Assembly: GCF_021735925.1 (NCBI RefSeq)
Contig: NZ_WMEA01000001.1
Location: 616,001 to 680,000 of the forward strand
Direction: 5' to 3'
Length of the DNA stretch: 64,000 nucleotides
Source: Loktanella sp. M215
GTDB lineage: Bacteria; Pseudomonadota; Alphaproteobacteria; Rhodobacterales; Rhodobacteraceae
Position numbers and translations under genes: made by a program. Shown here one piece after another: positions 8,377 through 17,586 of this stretch (its first letter is position 1; each line of letters opens with the position of its first letter). Under the pieces are notes generated by a model. It worked only from the letters and a program-made list of their open reading frames with translations. It was not told the DNA's origin and did no database searches.

Positions 8377-10053
8377 CTATTGGACCCAGGAATTGGCCAT
8401 GACCCACTGGAACTGGTTCGAGAATTCGAAATTCCCGACCCGCTTTGACAGGAAGTCGACGTGCTTGGGCGTGAACAGCGGCGCCATCGGGGCCTTTTCC
8501 ATGATCGCCTTGTCGATGGCCGCCCATTCGGTATTCGCAGCCTCCGGGTCGGTGACGGCCAGCTGCATCGCGGCCTGCATCCGGGCGTCGATGTCGGCGT
8601 CGCAGAAGCCCGCGATGTTGACCGACGAATCCGACCCCGGGTGGAACGAGGCGCAGGACAGAAGCACGTTCAGAAAGTTCGAGGCGGCCGGATAGTCCTG
8701 ATACCACTGGCTGACCGAGATCTGCACGTTGTTGCTGGTGTTCTGGATATAGGTGAACTGGATATTGGCCGAGATCGCCTTGACCGAAGCGTTGTAGCCC
8801 AGATCGGTCAGCACCGATGCAATGTAGGTGCCGACATCGCGGCTGACGACGGAATCCTCGGTAATGACGGTGATATCCTGCCCCTTGGTGCCGGATTCAT
8901 CGACCAGCGCCTGCGCCTTTTCCATATCGGGCGCGGACCAGACCGTGCCCGGGTCCTTGGTATACATGCAGGTATCCTCATGCCCCGGAAAGCCCGGCGG
9001 CAGGATCTGGCAGACGGGTTGAGCGAGGACCTGCCCCCCGAAGATGCCGACCAGCGCGGCGCGGTCGACCGCATAGTTCACCGCCTGCCGCACGCGCACA
9101 TCGTCGAAGGGGGCAAGGTTCACGTTCATCGGCGCATACCAGAAGGCGGTCAGCGGATTGACGTGGACCTGATCGGCGTATTGCGTGCCGATTTCCGACA
9201 GGCGGTCGGACGGGGGCGGATCGAACATCCAGTCGGCCTGACCGTTCTGGACCGCCGTGACCTCGGCCTCGTCCGTCAGGCCGAAGCCGTATTCGATGCG
9301 GTCCACGAACCCGTCAGGCTGGGCCTGCTCGCTCCACTGGGTGAAGTTTGGATTGCGCACCATGACAAGGGCTTCGTTCGGATTGTAGCTGTCGAACATG
9401 TAGGGGCCGGTGCCAGGGATCGGTTCGACGCCCACGTCGGTCGTCGGCGCCTCTGCCGGAAGGATCGACGCATGGGGCACGGCGATCTTGAAGAAGAATT
9501 CCGGATCCGCTGCCGTCAGGTTGATCGTGACAGTGCCCGCTTCGGCATCGCCGATGACACCGCCTTCAAGCGTGCAGTCGGCGGGCGACGCGATGCAGGC
9601 CTCGGCCCCCACGATGCCGTTGTAGAACGTGCCGGACGTCGGGCTGGACACCTTGAAGATGCGCTGGAAGGACGCGACCACGTCGTCGACGCCCAGATCG
9701 CTGCCATCGGCGAACTTGATGCCATCGCGCAGCTTGAAGACATAGGTCTTGCCGTCGTTCGTGGCCTCCGGGATCGCCTCGGCCAGATCGGGGACCAGCA
9801 CGGTGCCGTCGATGCCGTTGCCCTTCTGGAACGCAACAAGGCCGTCATAAACCGACTGGTACAGCTGCCAGTATTGCAGGGTGTAATTCACGTGCGGGTC
9901 GATGGTGCCGGCGGCGGCGCGGGCCACAAGCTTCAGCGTGCCGCCCTTGTGGGCGTCCATCAGGGACGCGCGGTCCTGTGCCGTGGCCAGCGCGGTCCCG
10001 GCCAGCAGCGCCAGACCGGACGCCAGCAGTGTCGTCTTTGGATGTCGTATCAT
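8377..10053 (-). CDS. peptide-type ABC substrate-binding protein (SBP_bac_5)
   Basis: Periplasmic binding protein of the DppA/OppA class, 558 residues. Signal peptide MIRHPKTTLLASGLALLAGTALATA with probable cleavage before QDRAS. The family-5 pattern is present: LVPDLAEAIPE, YVFKLRDGIKFADGSD, and VRQAVNYAVDRAAL. It heads the transporter genes and follows the proline-iminopeptidase-like gene by 44 bp. Family members also bind nickel, glutathione or opines, so peptide specificity is an inference strengthened by the adjoining peptidase. Confidence 0.92.
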   Translation of the reverse strand: MIRHPKTTLLASGLALLAGTALATAQDRASLMDAHKGGTLKLVARAAAGTIDPHVNYTLQYWQLYQSVYDGLVAFQKGNGIDGTVLVPDLAEAIPEATNDGKTYVFKLRDGIKFADGSDLGVDDVVASFQRIFKVSSPTSGTFYNGIVGAEACIASPADCTLEGGVIGDAEAGTVTINLTAADPEFFFKIAVPHASILPAEAPTTDVGVEPIPGTGPYMFDSYNPNEALVMVRNPNFTQWSEQAQPDGFVDRIEYGFGLTDEAEVTAVQNGQADWMFDPPPSDRLSEIGTQYADQVHVNPLTAFWYAPMNVNLAPFDDVRVRQAVNYAVDRAALVGIFGGQVLAQPVCQILPPGFPGHEDTCMYTKDPGTVWSAPDMEKAQALVDESGTKGQDITVITEDSVVSRDVGTYIASVLTDLGYNASVKAISANIQFTYIQNTSNNVQISVSQWYQDYPAASNFLNVLLSCASFHPGSDSSVNIAGFCDADIDARMQAAMQLAVTDPEAANTEWAAIDKAIMEKAPMAPLFTPKHVDFLSKRVGNFEFSNQFQWVMANSWVQ

Positions 10054-10097
10054 TGGTATCCCCCAAGTCGAGTTCAGTCAGATGATGTGCGGGCCGT

Positions 10098-10991
10098 TCA
10101 GCGGCCCGTCTGGTTCAGGAAAGCGGCGACAACAGACAGGCAGGCGTCCTTCTCCTCGACATGCGGCATGTGGCTGCTGTCTTCAAAGATCTGCCAGCGC
10201 ACGTCGGGAATGTTGTCCGCATAGGGCTGCACTGTGGCCGGCGTCGCCTCATCATGGCGACCGGAAATCAGAAACGTCGGCACGGCGATCCGGTGCAGCC
10301 TGTCGATGATCGTCCAGTTCTTGAGGGTGCCGATGACGTGAAATTCGCTGGGTCCATTCATCGTGTGATATACGGTCGGATCGGCGGCGATGGCATCGAA
10401 GGTCCGCACGACCTCTGGCGGCATCGGCTGCACGCGACAGACATGCTTGGCGTAGAAGACATCGGACGCCGCGACATAGGCGGGATCGTCGGTCGTGCCC
10501 GCTGCCTCATGGGACGTCAGCGCCTCGGCCACGTCGGCGGGCAGTGCGGCCTTCAGCTTGTTCGCCTCCTGCACCCAAAGCGCCATCGAAGCGGGCGAAT
10601 CCGCGATCACGAGGGAGATCAGACCATCGGGCCGGCGCACGGCGAATTCGGCGCCCAGCATCCCGCCCCAGGACTGACCAAGGACGTGATACCCGTCCCG
10701 CACGCCCAGATGATCGATCAGGTTTTCCAGCTCTGCAATGAACAGGTCGACAGTCCAGAAGTCCGGCCCCTTGTCGCGCAGGTGGGTCGAACGTCCGTTC
10801 CCGATCTGGTCATACAGGATGACAGGCCGCCCGGTGTCTGCAATGTCGCCGAAGGCCAGAACGTAGTCATGGGTGCAGCCCGGACCGCCATGCAGGACGA
10901 TCAACGGCGGCGTTTCCGAGTCCAGATCGCCCTTCACCTGATACCACGTCTCGTATTCCCCGAATGCCGCTGTGCCCGTGGTAATCTTCAC
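10098..10991 (-). CDS. proline iminopeptidase-like alpha/beta hydrolase
   Basis: Cytoplasmic serine hydrolase likely to release an N-terminal amino acid, or hydrolyse an amino-acid amide. Motifs are HGGPGC (oxyanion region), the nucleophile elbow GQSWGG, an acid in SGRHDEATP and a C-terminal His in [13 protein letters not shown] at 10991 is chosen because AGGCGG lies 7 bases upstream and translation then begins [17 protein letters not shown], giving a family-standard 297 residues; an in-frame TTG at 11024 is weaker. First gene of the peptide-transporter operon, suggesting intracellular processing of the imported peptide or amide. Confidence 0.87.
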   Translation of the reverse strand: MKITTGTAAFGEYETWYQVKGDLDSETPPLIVLHGGPGCTHDYVLAFGDIADTGRPVILYDQIGNGRSTHLRDKGPDFWTVDLFIAELENLIDHLGVRDGYHVLGQSWGGMLGAEFAVRRPDGLISLVIADSPASMALWVQEANKLKAALPADVAEALTSHEAAGTTDDPAYVAASDVFYAKHVCRVQPMPPEVVRTFDAIAADPTVYHTMNGPSEFHVIGTLKNWTIIDRLHRIAVPTFLISGRHDEATPATVQPYADNIPDVRWQIFEDSSHMPHVEEKDACLSVVAAFLNQTGR

Positions 10992-11296
10992 CTGATATCC
11001 GCCTGTGATCGCTCTTTGGCGCAAGCATGCGCTTTAAAAAATCGAAGGCAATCGAACAGGTCAAAATGATCCGGAACTCTCCGTTTCAGGTAGCGCAGCG
11101 CTTAAAATTTAGGCACGCAAATAGATCAAGATAATCAATCGATACACCCATGTAGAACGCCTTTCGGCACCAGAACAGGCTGGACCGTTCGACCGATGTG
11201 CGTCGTATAGACGGTCGATCCAATGCCAAATTTGATCAAACGGTCCGAAGCATAAAAAGATGGGACCGTATGGCGTGATCAGTGCTCCGCACCCGC

Positions 11297-12103
11297 TCAG
11301 TCGGCAATGACCGTAAAGCCCTGCCTTTCAAAGGCCACCCGCGCAGAGTCGCTGCGCAGGAAGGCCAGAAAGTCGCCATTCAAGGGATTGTCACTCGCCG
11401 CCATGGCTGCCGCCGGATAGATGATCGGCGGGTGCGAGTCCTCTGGGAACGTGCCGACGACGCTGACCCGATCGTCGGCAGCGGCGTCGGTGGCATAAAC
11501 GATACCCAAGGGCGCCTCTCCCGTCGACACAAAGGCGAGGGCCGCGCGGACGGTGTTGGCCTGCGCCACATCAGGCGCGACCTTGTCCCACACACCAAGG
11601 CTTGTCAGCGCCGCCTTGCCATAGACGCCCGCAGGCACAGCATCCACCAGCGCCATTGCCAGACGGCCGTCCCCCAGCAACCCTGCCAGATCGAAACCGG
11701 GTGTGATGGCGACCGGTGGCACATCCGTTCCGTGCGCAATCAGGACAAGGGTGTTGCCCAGCAGATCGAACCGCGTGCCTGCGGCCACAAGGCCACCTTC
11801 ATCAAGCGCGTCCATCCAGTCGGGACTGGCAGAGATGAAGATATCGGCAGGCGCCCCCTGCTGGATCTGCCGTGCGAGTTCAGAGCTGCCGCCAAGCGAG
11901 ACCACAGCAGTGTTGCCCGTCGCATTGGCCCACCGGGCTGCGACCTCGTCCATCGCGTTCTTCATGCTGGCTGCGGCAAAGACCGTGATGTCATCGGCCG
12001 AGGCCTGTATGGGGCAGGATGCCACTATCGCCGCCAAGACCACGGCAGCCATGGACAAGGACGGGGTCATCCGGAAAGGGCGTGTCACCGTGGCGGCTTC
12101 CAT
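11297..12103 (-). CDS. modA: molybdate ABC substrate-binding protein ModA
   Basis: Periplasmic molybdate/tungstate-binding protein. Characteristic segments are ITVFAAASMKNAMDEV, GGSSELARQI, GAPADIFISAS, and the late-domain VPAGVYGKAAL. A signal peptide precedes ADDITVF. Start 12103 is preferred over 12070 because it gives an n-region with arginines before the hydrophobic core; neither has a clear ribosome site. About 268 residues. No modB or modC is adjacent, so it is an orphan here and must use permeases encoded elsewhere. Molybdenum supply is not obviously needed by the neighbouring enzymes. Confidence 0.85.
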   Translation of the reverse strand: MEAATVTRPFRMTPSLSMAAVVLAAIVASCPIQASADDITVFAAASMKNAMDEVAARWANATGNTAVVSLGGSSELARQIQQGAPADIFISASPDWMDALDEGGLVAAGTRFDLLGNTLVLIAHGTDVPPVAITPGFDLAGLLGDGRLAMALVDAVPAGVYGKAALTSLGVWDKVAPDVAQANTVRAALAFVSTGEAPLGIVYATDAAADDRVSVVGTFPEDSHPPIIYPAAAMAASDNPLNGDFLAFLRSDSARVAFERQGFTVIAD

Positions 12104-12403
12104 TGGCAGCGATAAGTTCAGCAAGAGATATCGCGTGTCGGTGTATCGGAACGCAAGCGTCATTTCTTTCCGGGCATATCGCCCAGCAGCGACTGGATCG
12201 CGCCGCTGGACCTGCGGCAGCGGCATCTGCAAGCGGCTTGCGTCGCCCGCACCACCCAGCTGACGCTTTCAAAAGCAAAAGTGTGCCTTGGCGCAGCACC
12301 ACCCGTGGCCAAATAACCACCACATGCAATCCAGCGCAATACACGTGCCAAAGCACCCAGCAGATCGTTGCGGTCCGGATGCTTGGTCGCCCTGACGGGC
12401 CGG
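12104..12403. other. intergenic region with no recognised gene
   Basis: Between modA and the last Nit1C gene. Open frames here are short and have Arg/Cys-rich compositions typical of shadow frames. I see no ModE-type operator, tRNA or clear terminator. Confidence 0.5.
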
Positions 12404-13684
12404 TCAGGCAGAATGACTCCGGACCGGTTCCGCGCCGCACCGTCCGGCAATCGCACGGGCCACATAGGCCGCATCTTCTGCCACGCCCAGAAAGCGACCG
12501 GACCCCCAGGTGTGCAGCCAGCCGAGGCCCAGAAAGTAGACCCCGTCCACCTCGCAAATCCCACGCTTGTGAACCGGCCGACCACGCGGGTCGAGGCAAT
12601 CGACCTGCAGCCAATCGTAATTTGGCCGGAACCCGATACACCACAGGATCGAGGTGATCCCTTCGCCCGCTGCATCGATCTCCGTCACTTCGACGCCGGG
12701 CCGCCAGACCTTCTCGAACGGCGGCTCCACCGGCGCGTCGATCCCTTCCCGCGCGATATAGGCGTCGATCATCTGCCTGATGCTGACATAACTCTTGTCG
12801 GCGGCATCCAGATTGGCCTCCAGATCCGGCTGAAACCGGATCGTCGTGCCGTCCATATCCGCGACAGAGCCATACATCTGCAACCCGTCCAGCGCAAAGC
12901 GCCGCAGGTCGATTTCATGACCGCCGTCGCGGCCCGACATGTAGTGGTTGGTCTTCGCCTCGGTCGTCTTGGGGTCCGGTTGCTGCGCGATCGTCGTCTC
13001 GTAATACCCCAGCTGATGCAGCCAGTCGGTCGCGTCCCGCCCGCGATACCAGCGCGGGCTGCGCGGCGCGGGACCGACGGCCAAGCGCACGTCACGCCCG
13101 GCGATGGTCAGATCCTCCATCATCTGCACACCGGACTGGCCGGTGCCGACGACAAGGCAGGTGCCGTCCGGAATGTCCGACGGGCGGCGGTAGGATTTCG
13201 AATGGATCTGGGTGATCGCCGGGTCCAGCTTGTGGGCGAAGGGCGGCGTGATGGGTGTGTCATAACCACCGGATGCGATGATGACGTGATCGCAGGACCA
13301 CAGGCCCTGATCGGTGTCGACCTCGAACCCCGCGCCCACCTTTTCGACGCGGATCACGGTGACGCCTTCGTGCAACGGCGCGTCGAAGCTCTCGCAGAAC
13401 CCTTCCACGTATTCGACGATCTGATCCTTCAGCATGAACCCGGTGGGATCGTCGCCGCGATAGGGCCAGTCCGGCAGCTTGCATTGCCAGTTCGGCGTCA
13501 CGAGGCAGAAGCTGTCCCAGCGGTCTGCCTTCCATGCATGGAACCGCTGGTGGCGTTCCAGCACCACGTGATCGACACCGGCCTGACACAGGTAATAGGA
13601 CGCCGACATCCCCGCCTGCCCCGCCCCCACGATGACGGTCGTGACATGGGTGCGGGCGGCTGGTTTCAGTGGATGGACAGGCAT
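12404..13684 (-). CDS. nitH: Nit1C cluster flavin-dependent oxidoreductase (MSMEG_0569 family)
   Basis: FAD-dependent monooxygenase-like protein, 426 residues, with an N-terminal dinucleotide fold (TTVIVGAGQAGMSASYYL) and a second NAD(P)H fold (CLVVGTGQSGVQM). The segment WDSFCLVTPNWQCKLPDWPY is typical of the family fixed in Nit1C clusters. Seventh and last gene of the cluster. It overlaps nitG by 19 bp and has AGAGGAG 9 bases before ATG 13684. Its substrate is not established; the cluster is linked to growth on cyanide as nitrogen source. The symbol follows the published cluster order as I recall it. Confidence 0.9.
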   Translation of the reverse strand: MPVHPLKPAARTHVTTVIVGAGQAGMSASYYLCQAGVDHVVLERHQRFHAWKADRWDSFCLVTPNWQCKLPDWPYRGDDPTGFMLKDQIVEYVEGFCESFDAPLHEGVTVIRVEKVGAGFEVDTDQGLWSCDHVIIASGGYDTPITPPFAHKLDPAITQIHSKSYRRPSDIPDGTCLVVGTGQSGVQMMEDLTIAGRDVRLAVGPAPRSPRWYRGRDATDWLHQLGYYETTIAQQPDPKTTEAKTNHYMSGRDGGHEIDLRRFALDGLQMYGSVADMDGTTIRFQPDLEANLDAADKSYVSIRQMIDAYIAREGIDAPVEPPFEKVWRPGVEVTEIDAAGEGITSILWCIGFRPNYDWLQVDCLDPRGRPVHKRGICEVDGVYFLGLGWLHTWGSGRFLGVAEDAAYVARAIAGRCGAEPVRSHSA

Positions 13685-13944
13685 GTGACGGTCTCCTCTG
13701 GGTCATAGCGGGCGACGGCAGCGGCGATCCTTGCCGCCTGCGCGTCGGCGGAGGTGCAGCGGAACCCGAATTTCGCCTCGACCCGCCGCGCGGCAAGGTC
13801 GAGTGCTGTGCGGGTGCGCACGTGGAAATCGTCGACGCGGTAGGCCTCGCCCGCCTTCAGATGATCGAAGATGACGGTGGAGGGCGAATAGCAGGACTCC
13901 TCTGTCCCGTCGGGCCAGCGGATGCGGAATGTGGCTTCAGGCAT
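13666..13944 (-). CDS. nitG: Nit1C cluster small protein (MSMEG_0570 family)
   Basis: A 92-residue protein beginning MPEATFRIRWPDGTEESCYSPSTV, matching the small conserved 'nitrogen starvation response' family found only in Nit1C clusters. No catalytic motif is evident. ATG 13944 has AGGAG 8 bases upstream; the longer in-frame start at 13992 would run deep into the AIR-synthase-like gene. Overlaps nitF by 8 bp and nitH by 19 bp, so it is translated as part of the operon. Function unknown. Confidence 0.87.
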   Translation of the reverse strand: MPEATFRIRWPDGTEESCYSPSTVIFDHLKAGEAYRVDDFHVRTRTALDLAARRVEAKFGFRCTSADAQAARIAAAVARYDPEETVTCLSIH

Positions 13945-14911
13945 CGGCAGGCTCCTTCTGCGGGGCAAGGCCAAGATAGGGTTGCTTTCCATGGTCCCAG
14001 ATCGTGTGCTGCATGCCCCCCTCGGTCAGCGTGACGGCACTGCAAGAGGTCACGGTGCCGATGATCCCAGCTCCGATATCGCGGTCGCGAAAGCGGCGCA
14101 GCACGGCGGCTGCGTTGTCCGGTGTCGCCGTCAGCAGAAAGCCGAAGCTGGGAAAGGCCGTCATCCAGCGGGTCAGGTCGCCGTCGGGCGGGGTGATCTG
14201 CGCGGGGTCGATGGCAATGCCCACACCGGAACATTCCGCCAGCATGACGGCCGTGCCCGCGATCCCGCCCTGACTGATATCCTTGCCCGCGGTGACAAGC
14301 CCGTCCTCTGCCAGCAACGGCAGAATTTCCATGTCACCGCGCAGGCGGGCGTGGGGCGCGTTCAGGAAGGCGGGAAAATTGCTGCTCTCGCCCGCATAGG
14401 CACCGCGCAGGTCGGCGCTTGCGATCAGAACATCGCCGGGCTTGGCATCGAAACTGGTGATCAGCGCGCGGGCCCGCCCCCAGATCGCGGCGGCAAGTTG
14501 CGGCTGCGCCGTGCGCAGGTTCGTATGACCGCCAACGATGGGGATACCGTAGGCTGCCGACGCCTCCTTCATACCGCGCAGGATCTCGGCGGCGGTCGCG
14601 GCGTCGGGGGCCCAGAGCGCGTTTGTGACAGCAGTGGGCCTGCCACCCATGGCAAGGATATCGCTCATGTTCACCATGACCGCGCACCAGCCCGCGAACC
14701 ACGGGGCAGAGGCCACGAAGTCGTTCATGAACCCTTCGGTCGCCATCAGCTGCCAGCCGTCACCGTCGGGGATCGCGGCGGCGTCGTCGCCGGGGCGGCC
14801 GGGACTGTCCTGCGTCAGGCCCAGCGCCGCACAGGCCAGATCGATGTCGCGTTTGCCCGTCACATGGGGATGTGCGGCCAGACGCGCGGCAAGGGCGGCC
14901 ACGTCGCTCAT
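13937..14911 (-). CDS. nitF: Nit1C cluster AIR synthase-like protein (sll0787 family)
   Basis: ATP-dependent enzyme of the PurM/selenophosphate synthetase/thiamine-monophosphate kinase superfamily, 324 residues. Visible superfamily features are GDDAAAIPDGDGWQLMATEGF near the N-terminus, VNMSDILAMGGRP, IVGGHTN and GKDISQGGIAGTAVML. These resemble the ATP- and Mg-binding segments of the fold. Starts by ATGA overlap with nitE. It probably phosphorylates or condenses an intermediate made from the nitrile/cyanide route; the real substrate is unknown. Confidence 0.9.
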   Translation of the reverse strand: MSDVAALAARLAAHPHVTGKRDIDLACAALGLTQDSPGRPGDDAAAIPDGDGWQLMATEGFMNDFVASAPWFAGWCAVMVNMSDILAMGGRPTAVTNALWAPDAATAAEILRGMKEASAAYGIPIVGGHTNLRTAQPQLAAAIWGRARALITSFDAKPGDVLIASADLRGAYAGESSNFPAFLNAPHARLRGDMEILPLLAEDGLVTAGKDISQGGIAGTAVMLAECSGVGIAIDPAQITPPDGDLTRWMTAFPSFGFLLTATPDNAAAVLRRFRDRDIGAGIIGTVTSCSAVTLTEGGMQHTIWDHGKQPYLGLAPQKEPADA

Positions 14912-15450
14912 GCGGCGCGCCGGGTCAGCGCCATCCAGCCCCGCGCGGGGTCGATGACGGCGGGATAGGACGCAAGGTCCGCCTGCATCTTCATGTGCGG
15001 ATGGCCATGCAGGTCCTGCTGGCCCAAGGGCTGCCAGTTCAGTTTCTCGAACAGGGCCACGTTCTGCATCTGGACATGGGCAAGGAATGTTTCACAACCC
15101 CGCGCATGGGCGGTGCCGACGGCCAGCCGGATCAGTTCCGCCCCCAGTCTGCCGACACGGCGGTAGGCCGGGGCGACGGCCAGACGCCCGCCCCACCAGA
15201 CCCCGGGCGATTCCTCGTGGATGCGCACGGTGCCGACGACCTCGTCCGCCTCTGACGCCATGGTGGACAGGGCGACCAGCGGCAGCGCGGTGCGGTCGAT
15301 GGCGTCGCGGTCATGATCCGTAAAGATGCCCTGTTCGGTCACGAAGGTGCGGTGCCGCAAGGACGCCGCCCCGCCAATCTCCCACGCCTGCGTCGCCTGC
15401 CGGATCAGAAACTCTGGCGTGACGAAGGCTTCGGGGCGTTCGATGATCAT
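14908..15450 (-). CDS. nitE: Nit1C cluster GNAT acetyltransferase (MSMEG_0567/Sll0786 family)
   Basis: GNAT-fold N-acyltransferase, 180 residues. The acetyl-CoA-binding segment is LAVAPAYRRVGRLGAELIRLAV, a modified R/Q-x-x-G-x-G/A loop, followed by ETFLAHVQMQNVALFEKLNW. ATG 15450 overlaps the stop of nitD (ATGA), and its own stop overlaps the start of nitF (ATGA). A longer frame to 15948 is only the read-through of a shadow frame. Acceptor substrate unknown. Confidence 0.9.
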   Translation of the reverse strand: MIIERPEAFVTPEFLIRQATQAWEIGGAASLRHRTFVTEQGIFTDHDRDAIDRTALPLVALSTMASEADEVVGTVRIHEESPGVWWGGRLAVAPAYRRVGRLGAELIRLAVGTAHARGCETFLAHVQMQNVALFEKLNWQPLGQQDLHGHPHMKMQADLASYPAVIDPARGWMALTRRAA

Positions 15451-16565
15451 GACGCAGTCTCCAGCGCGGGTCGCTTGAACTTCTCGAAGGCCGACAGCGC
15501 CGAACAGGCCCCGCAGCGGCCGCAGCCCGCCTTGATATCCTCGGCCCGCATCCCCTGATCGACGATCATCTGCGACAGGGGGGACAGGACGCGGTGCATG
15601 AAGGCAGAGGTTGGCGCGGGGTGGCTTTCCAGCGGCGTGCCGGTGACGGGCACGAAGGGCACGACGAAGGGATAGACGCCGATCGCGGTCAGGCGCTTGC
15701 ACATCGCAAGGATCGCCTCCTCGGTATCGCCAAGCCCCGCGAGGATGTAGGTCGAGACCTGCCCCCAGCCGAACACCTCGACCGCGGCACCGAAGCTGTC
15801 GAAGTATTTCTCCAACGACACCTGCGCCTTGCCCGGCATGATCTGCTGGCGCAGTTCCGGCGTCACGACTTCCAAATGCATGCCCAAGGTGTCGATGCCT
15901 GCATCCTTCATGCGGCGATGCCAGGCGTCGTCTTCGGGCGGTTCGCATTGCGCCTGCAGCGGCAGATCGACGGCGGCGCGGATCGCTACGGCACTCTCGG
16001 CCAGCACCTTCGCGCCCCGGTCCTTGCCCGCAGGCGTGCCGGTCGTCATGACCATGTGCTTGACCCCGTCCAGCAGGACGGCGGCACGGGCGACTTCGGC
16101 CAGTTGCGCGGGGCTTTTGTGGGCAATGGTGCGACCGGCGGCAAGGCTTTGGCCGATGGCGCAGAACTTGCAGGTTTTCTTGCGGCTTTCATAGCGGATG
16201 CAGGTCTGCAGCACGGTCGTCGCCAGCACGTCCTTGGCGTGCAGCTGCGCGATATGGCCGTAAGGCACGCCGTCGGCGGTGGACAGATCGAGGAACTTGG
16301 CCCGCTGCGGAAACTGCACGTCGGCAAAGAACGCACCATCTTTCATGACACGCGCATGACCCTCTGCATCGGGGGCCTCGACCAGATAGGGCGACTCGAA
16401 CGCCGTCGCGGTGTGGACCGGGATCATGACCGTCAGGCCACCGATGGTGACCGCCTTGTGGTCCGTGGGCCCCGCCCCGCCCCGCCTGCTGTCGGCCCCC
16501 GCGCGCGGATCGACAAGGCGCATGCCGCGGGTCTGCAGGTCGTTGATGATGTCGCCGGTCTGCAT
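15447..16565 (-). CDS. nitD: Nit1C cluster radical SAM protein (MSMEG_0568 family)
   Basis: Radical S-adenosylmethionine enzyme related in layout to biotin and lipoyl synthases, 372 residues. Candidate cluster-binding cysteines are C122, C132 and C135 (spacing CX9CX2C rather than the canonical CX3CX2C), inside CIRYESRKKTCKFCAIGQ. A second Cys set (C348, C351, C354; CGRCGAC) near the C-terminus could bind an auxiliary Fe-S cluster. Separated from nitC by 1 bp and overlapping nitE by 4. The radical chemistry performed is unknown. Confidence 0.9.
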   Translation of the reverse strand: MQTGDIINDLQTRGMRLVDPRAGADSRRGGAGPTDHKAVTIGGLTVMIPVHTATAFESPYLVEAPDAEGHARVMKDGAFFADVQFPQRAKFLDLSTADGVPYGHIAQLHAKDVLATTVLQTCIRYESRKKTCKFCAIGQSLAAGRTIAHKSPAQLAEVARAAVLLDGVKHMVMTTGTPAGKDRGAKVLAESAVAIRAAVDLPLQAQCEPPEDDAWHRRMKDAGIDTLGMHLEVVTPELRQQIMPGKAQVSLEKYFDSFGAAVEVFGWGQVSTYILAGLGDTEEAILAMCKRLTAIGVYPFVVPFVPVTGTPLESHPAPTSAFMHRVLSPLSQMIVDQGMRAEDIKAGCGRCGACSALSAFEKFKRPALETAS

Positions 16566-16566
16566 G

Positions 16567-17532
16567 TCAGTCCTCCAAGGGGATCGGCTGGAATTCGGGG
16601 CCTGACGCGGTGGTGTGCCGCGCGGGCGTCAGGTCGGTGTTGTGGTTCAGCGACAGCAGTTCCGGCCGGGCATAGTGGCCGACGGAATCCATCATCCGCT
16701 TGCGTTTCGTTACCAGCGCCATGTCGAGGTCGCCGTAAAGGATGCCTTCGCCGCTGGTCAGCGGCGGCACGACGTGACGCCCTTCGGGTGTCACGATGCA
16801 GGTCATGCAACCGTCGCGCAGCGCCTTCTGCAGGGTCGTGTCGGGCGTGATGCTCTCGATCTGGTCATCCGTCAGCCAGCCGGTCGCATTGACGACAAAG
16901 CAGCCGGATTCCAACGCGTGATGCCGCATCGTGACCTCGATCTGTTCGGCAAAGATCGGCCCGACAAGGCTGCCGGGGAATTGCGCCACGTGAATTTCCT
17001 CGTGTTGGGTCATCAGCGCGTAGCGGGCCAGCGGGTTGTAGTGCTCCCAACAAGCCAATGCACCCACGCGCCCGACGCGGGTGCCCACAACCTTCAGCCC
17101 CGCGCCGTCGCCCTGACCCCAGACCATCCGCTCGTGGTAAGTCGGCGTGATCTTGCGGCGCTTCAGTAACAGCGTGCCGTCCGCGTCAAAGATCAGTTGC
17201 GCGTTATACAGCGATCCGTGGTCGCGTTCGTTCACGCCCAGCACGACGACAACGCCGTGGTGGGCACAGCGTTCGGCCACGCGGCGGGTGTCGTCTGACG
17301 GAACGGTGACGGCCTGTTCGTACAGGTGCAGATGCGGCTTGCCCTGCTGACACGGCGGCAGCACAAAGGAGAAGTAGGGATAGAACGGCACGAAGGTTTC
17401 GGGAAACACGATCAGGTCTGCACCGTTGCCCGCCGCCTCGTCGATGGCATCCAGCACGCGGGCCATGGTCTTCTCACGGCTGGTCAGATCGGGTGCGATC
17501 TGGACGGCGGCGGCCTTGACGATGCGGGACAT
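16567..17532 (-). CDS. nitC: Nit6803-type nitrilase, Nit1C cluster
   Basis: Carbon-nitrogen hydrolase, 321 residues, converting a nitrile (or cyanide, as reported for this cluster in Pseudomonas) to acid plus ammonia. The catalytic triad is visible: E45 in VFPETF, K127 in [16 protein letters not shown] and C161 in [10 protein letters not shown]. Nit6803-like nitrilases are known for hydrolysis of fumaronitrile and other dinitriles, but the conserved neighbourhood points to cyanide-linked metabolism. ATG 17532 directly follows a strong intercistronic hairpin at 17554-17577. Confidence 0.95.
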   Translation of the reverse strand: MSRIVKAAAVQIAPDLTSREKTMARVLDAIDEAAGNGADLIVFPETFVPFYPYFSFVLPPCQQGKPHLHLYEQAVTVPSDDTRRVAERCAHHGVVVVLGVNERDHGSLYNAQLIFDADGTLLLKRRKITPTYHERMVWGQGDGAGLKVVGTRVGRVGALACWEHYNPLARYALMTQHEEIHVAQFPGSLVGPIFAEQIEVTMRHHALESGCFVVNATGWLTDDQIESITPDTTLQKALRDGCMTCIVTPEGRHVVPPLTSGEGILYGDLDMALVTKRKRMMDSVGHYARPELLSLNHNTDLTPARHTTASGPEFQPIPLED

Positions 17533-17553
17533 GGGAACTCTCCGAAACGGGAT

Positions 17554-17577
17554 GCCGGGGCCAGCACTGGCCCCGGC
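17554..17577 (-). terminator. intercistronic hairpin between nitB and nitC
   Basis: A perfect 11-bp inverted repeat (GCCGGGGCCAG / CTGGCCCCGGC) with almost no loop lies in the 54-bp gap between nitB and nitC. No T-run follows, so it is more likely an mRNA-stabilising or partial-termination element that raises nitB over the downstream genes than a full terminator. Confidence 0.6.
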
Positions 17578-17586
17578 GGTGGGCGC

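Noticed and set aside
8461..10224. 587-residue plus-strand frame opposite the peptide-binding protein
   Set aside because: His/Arg-rich composition typical of antisense frames in high-GC DNA; the minus-strand gene has signal peptide and family motifs.
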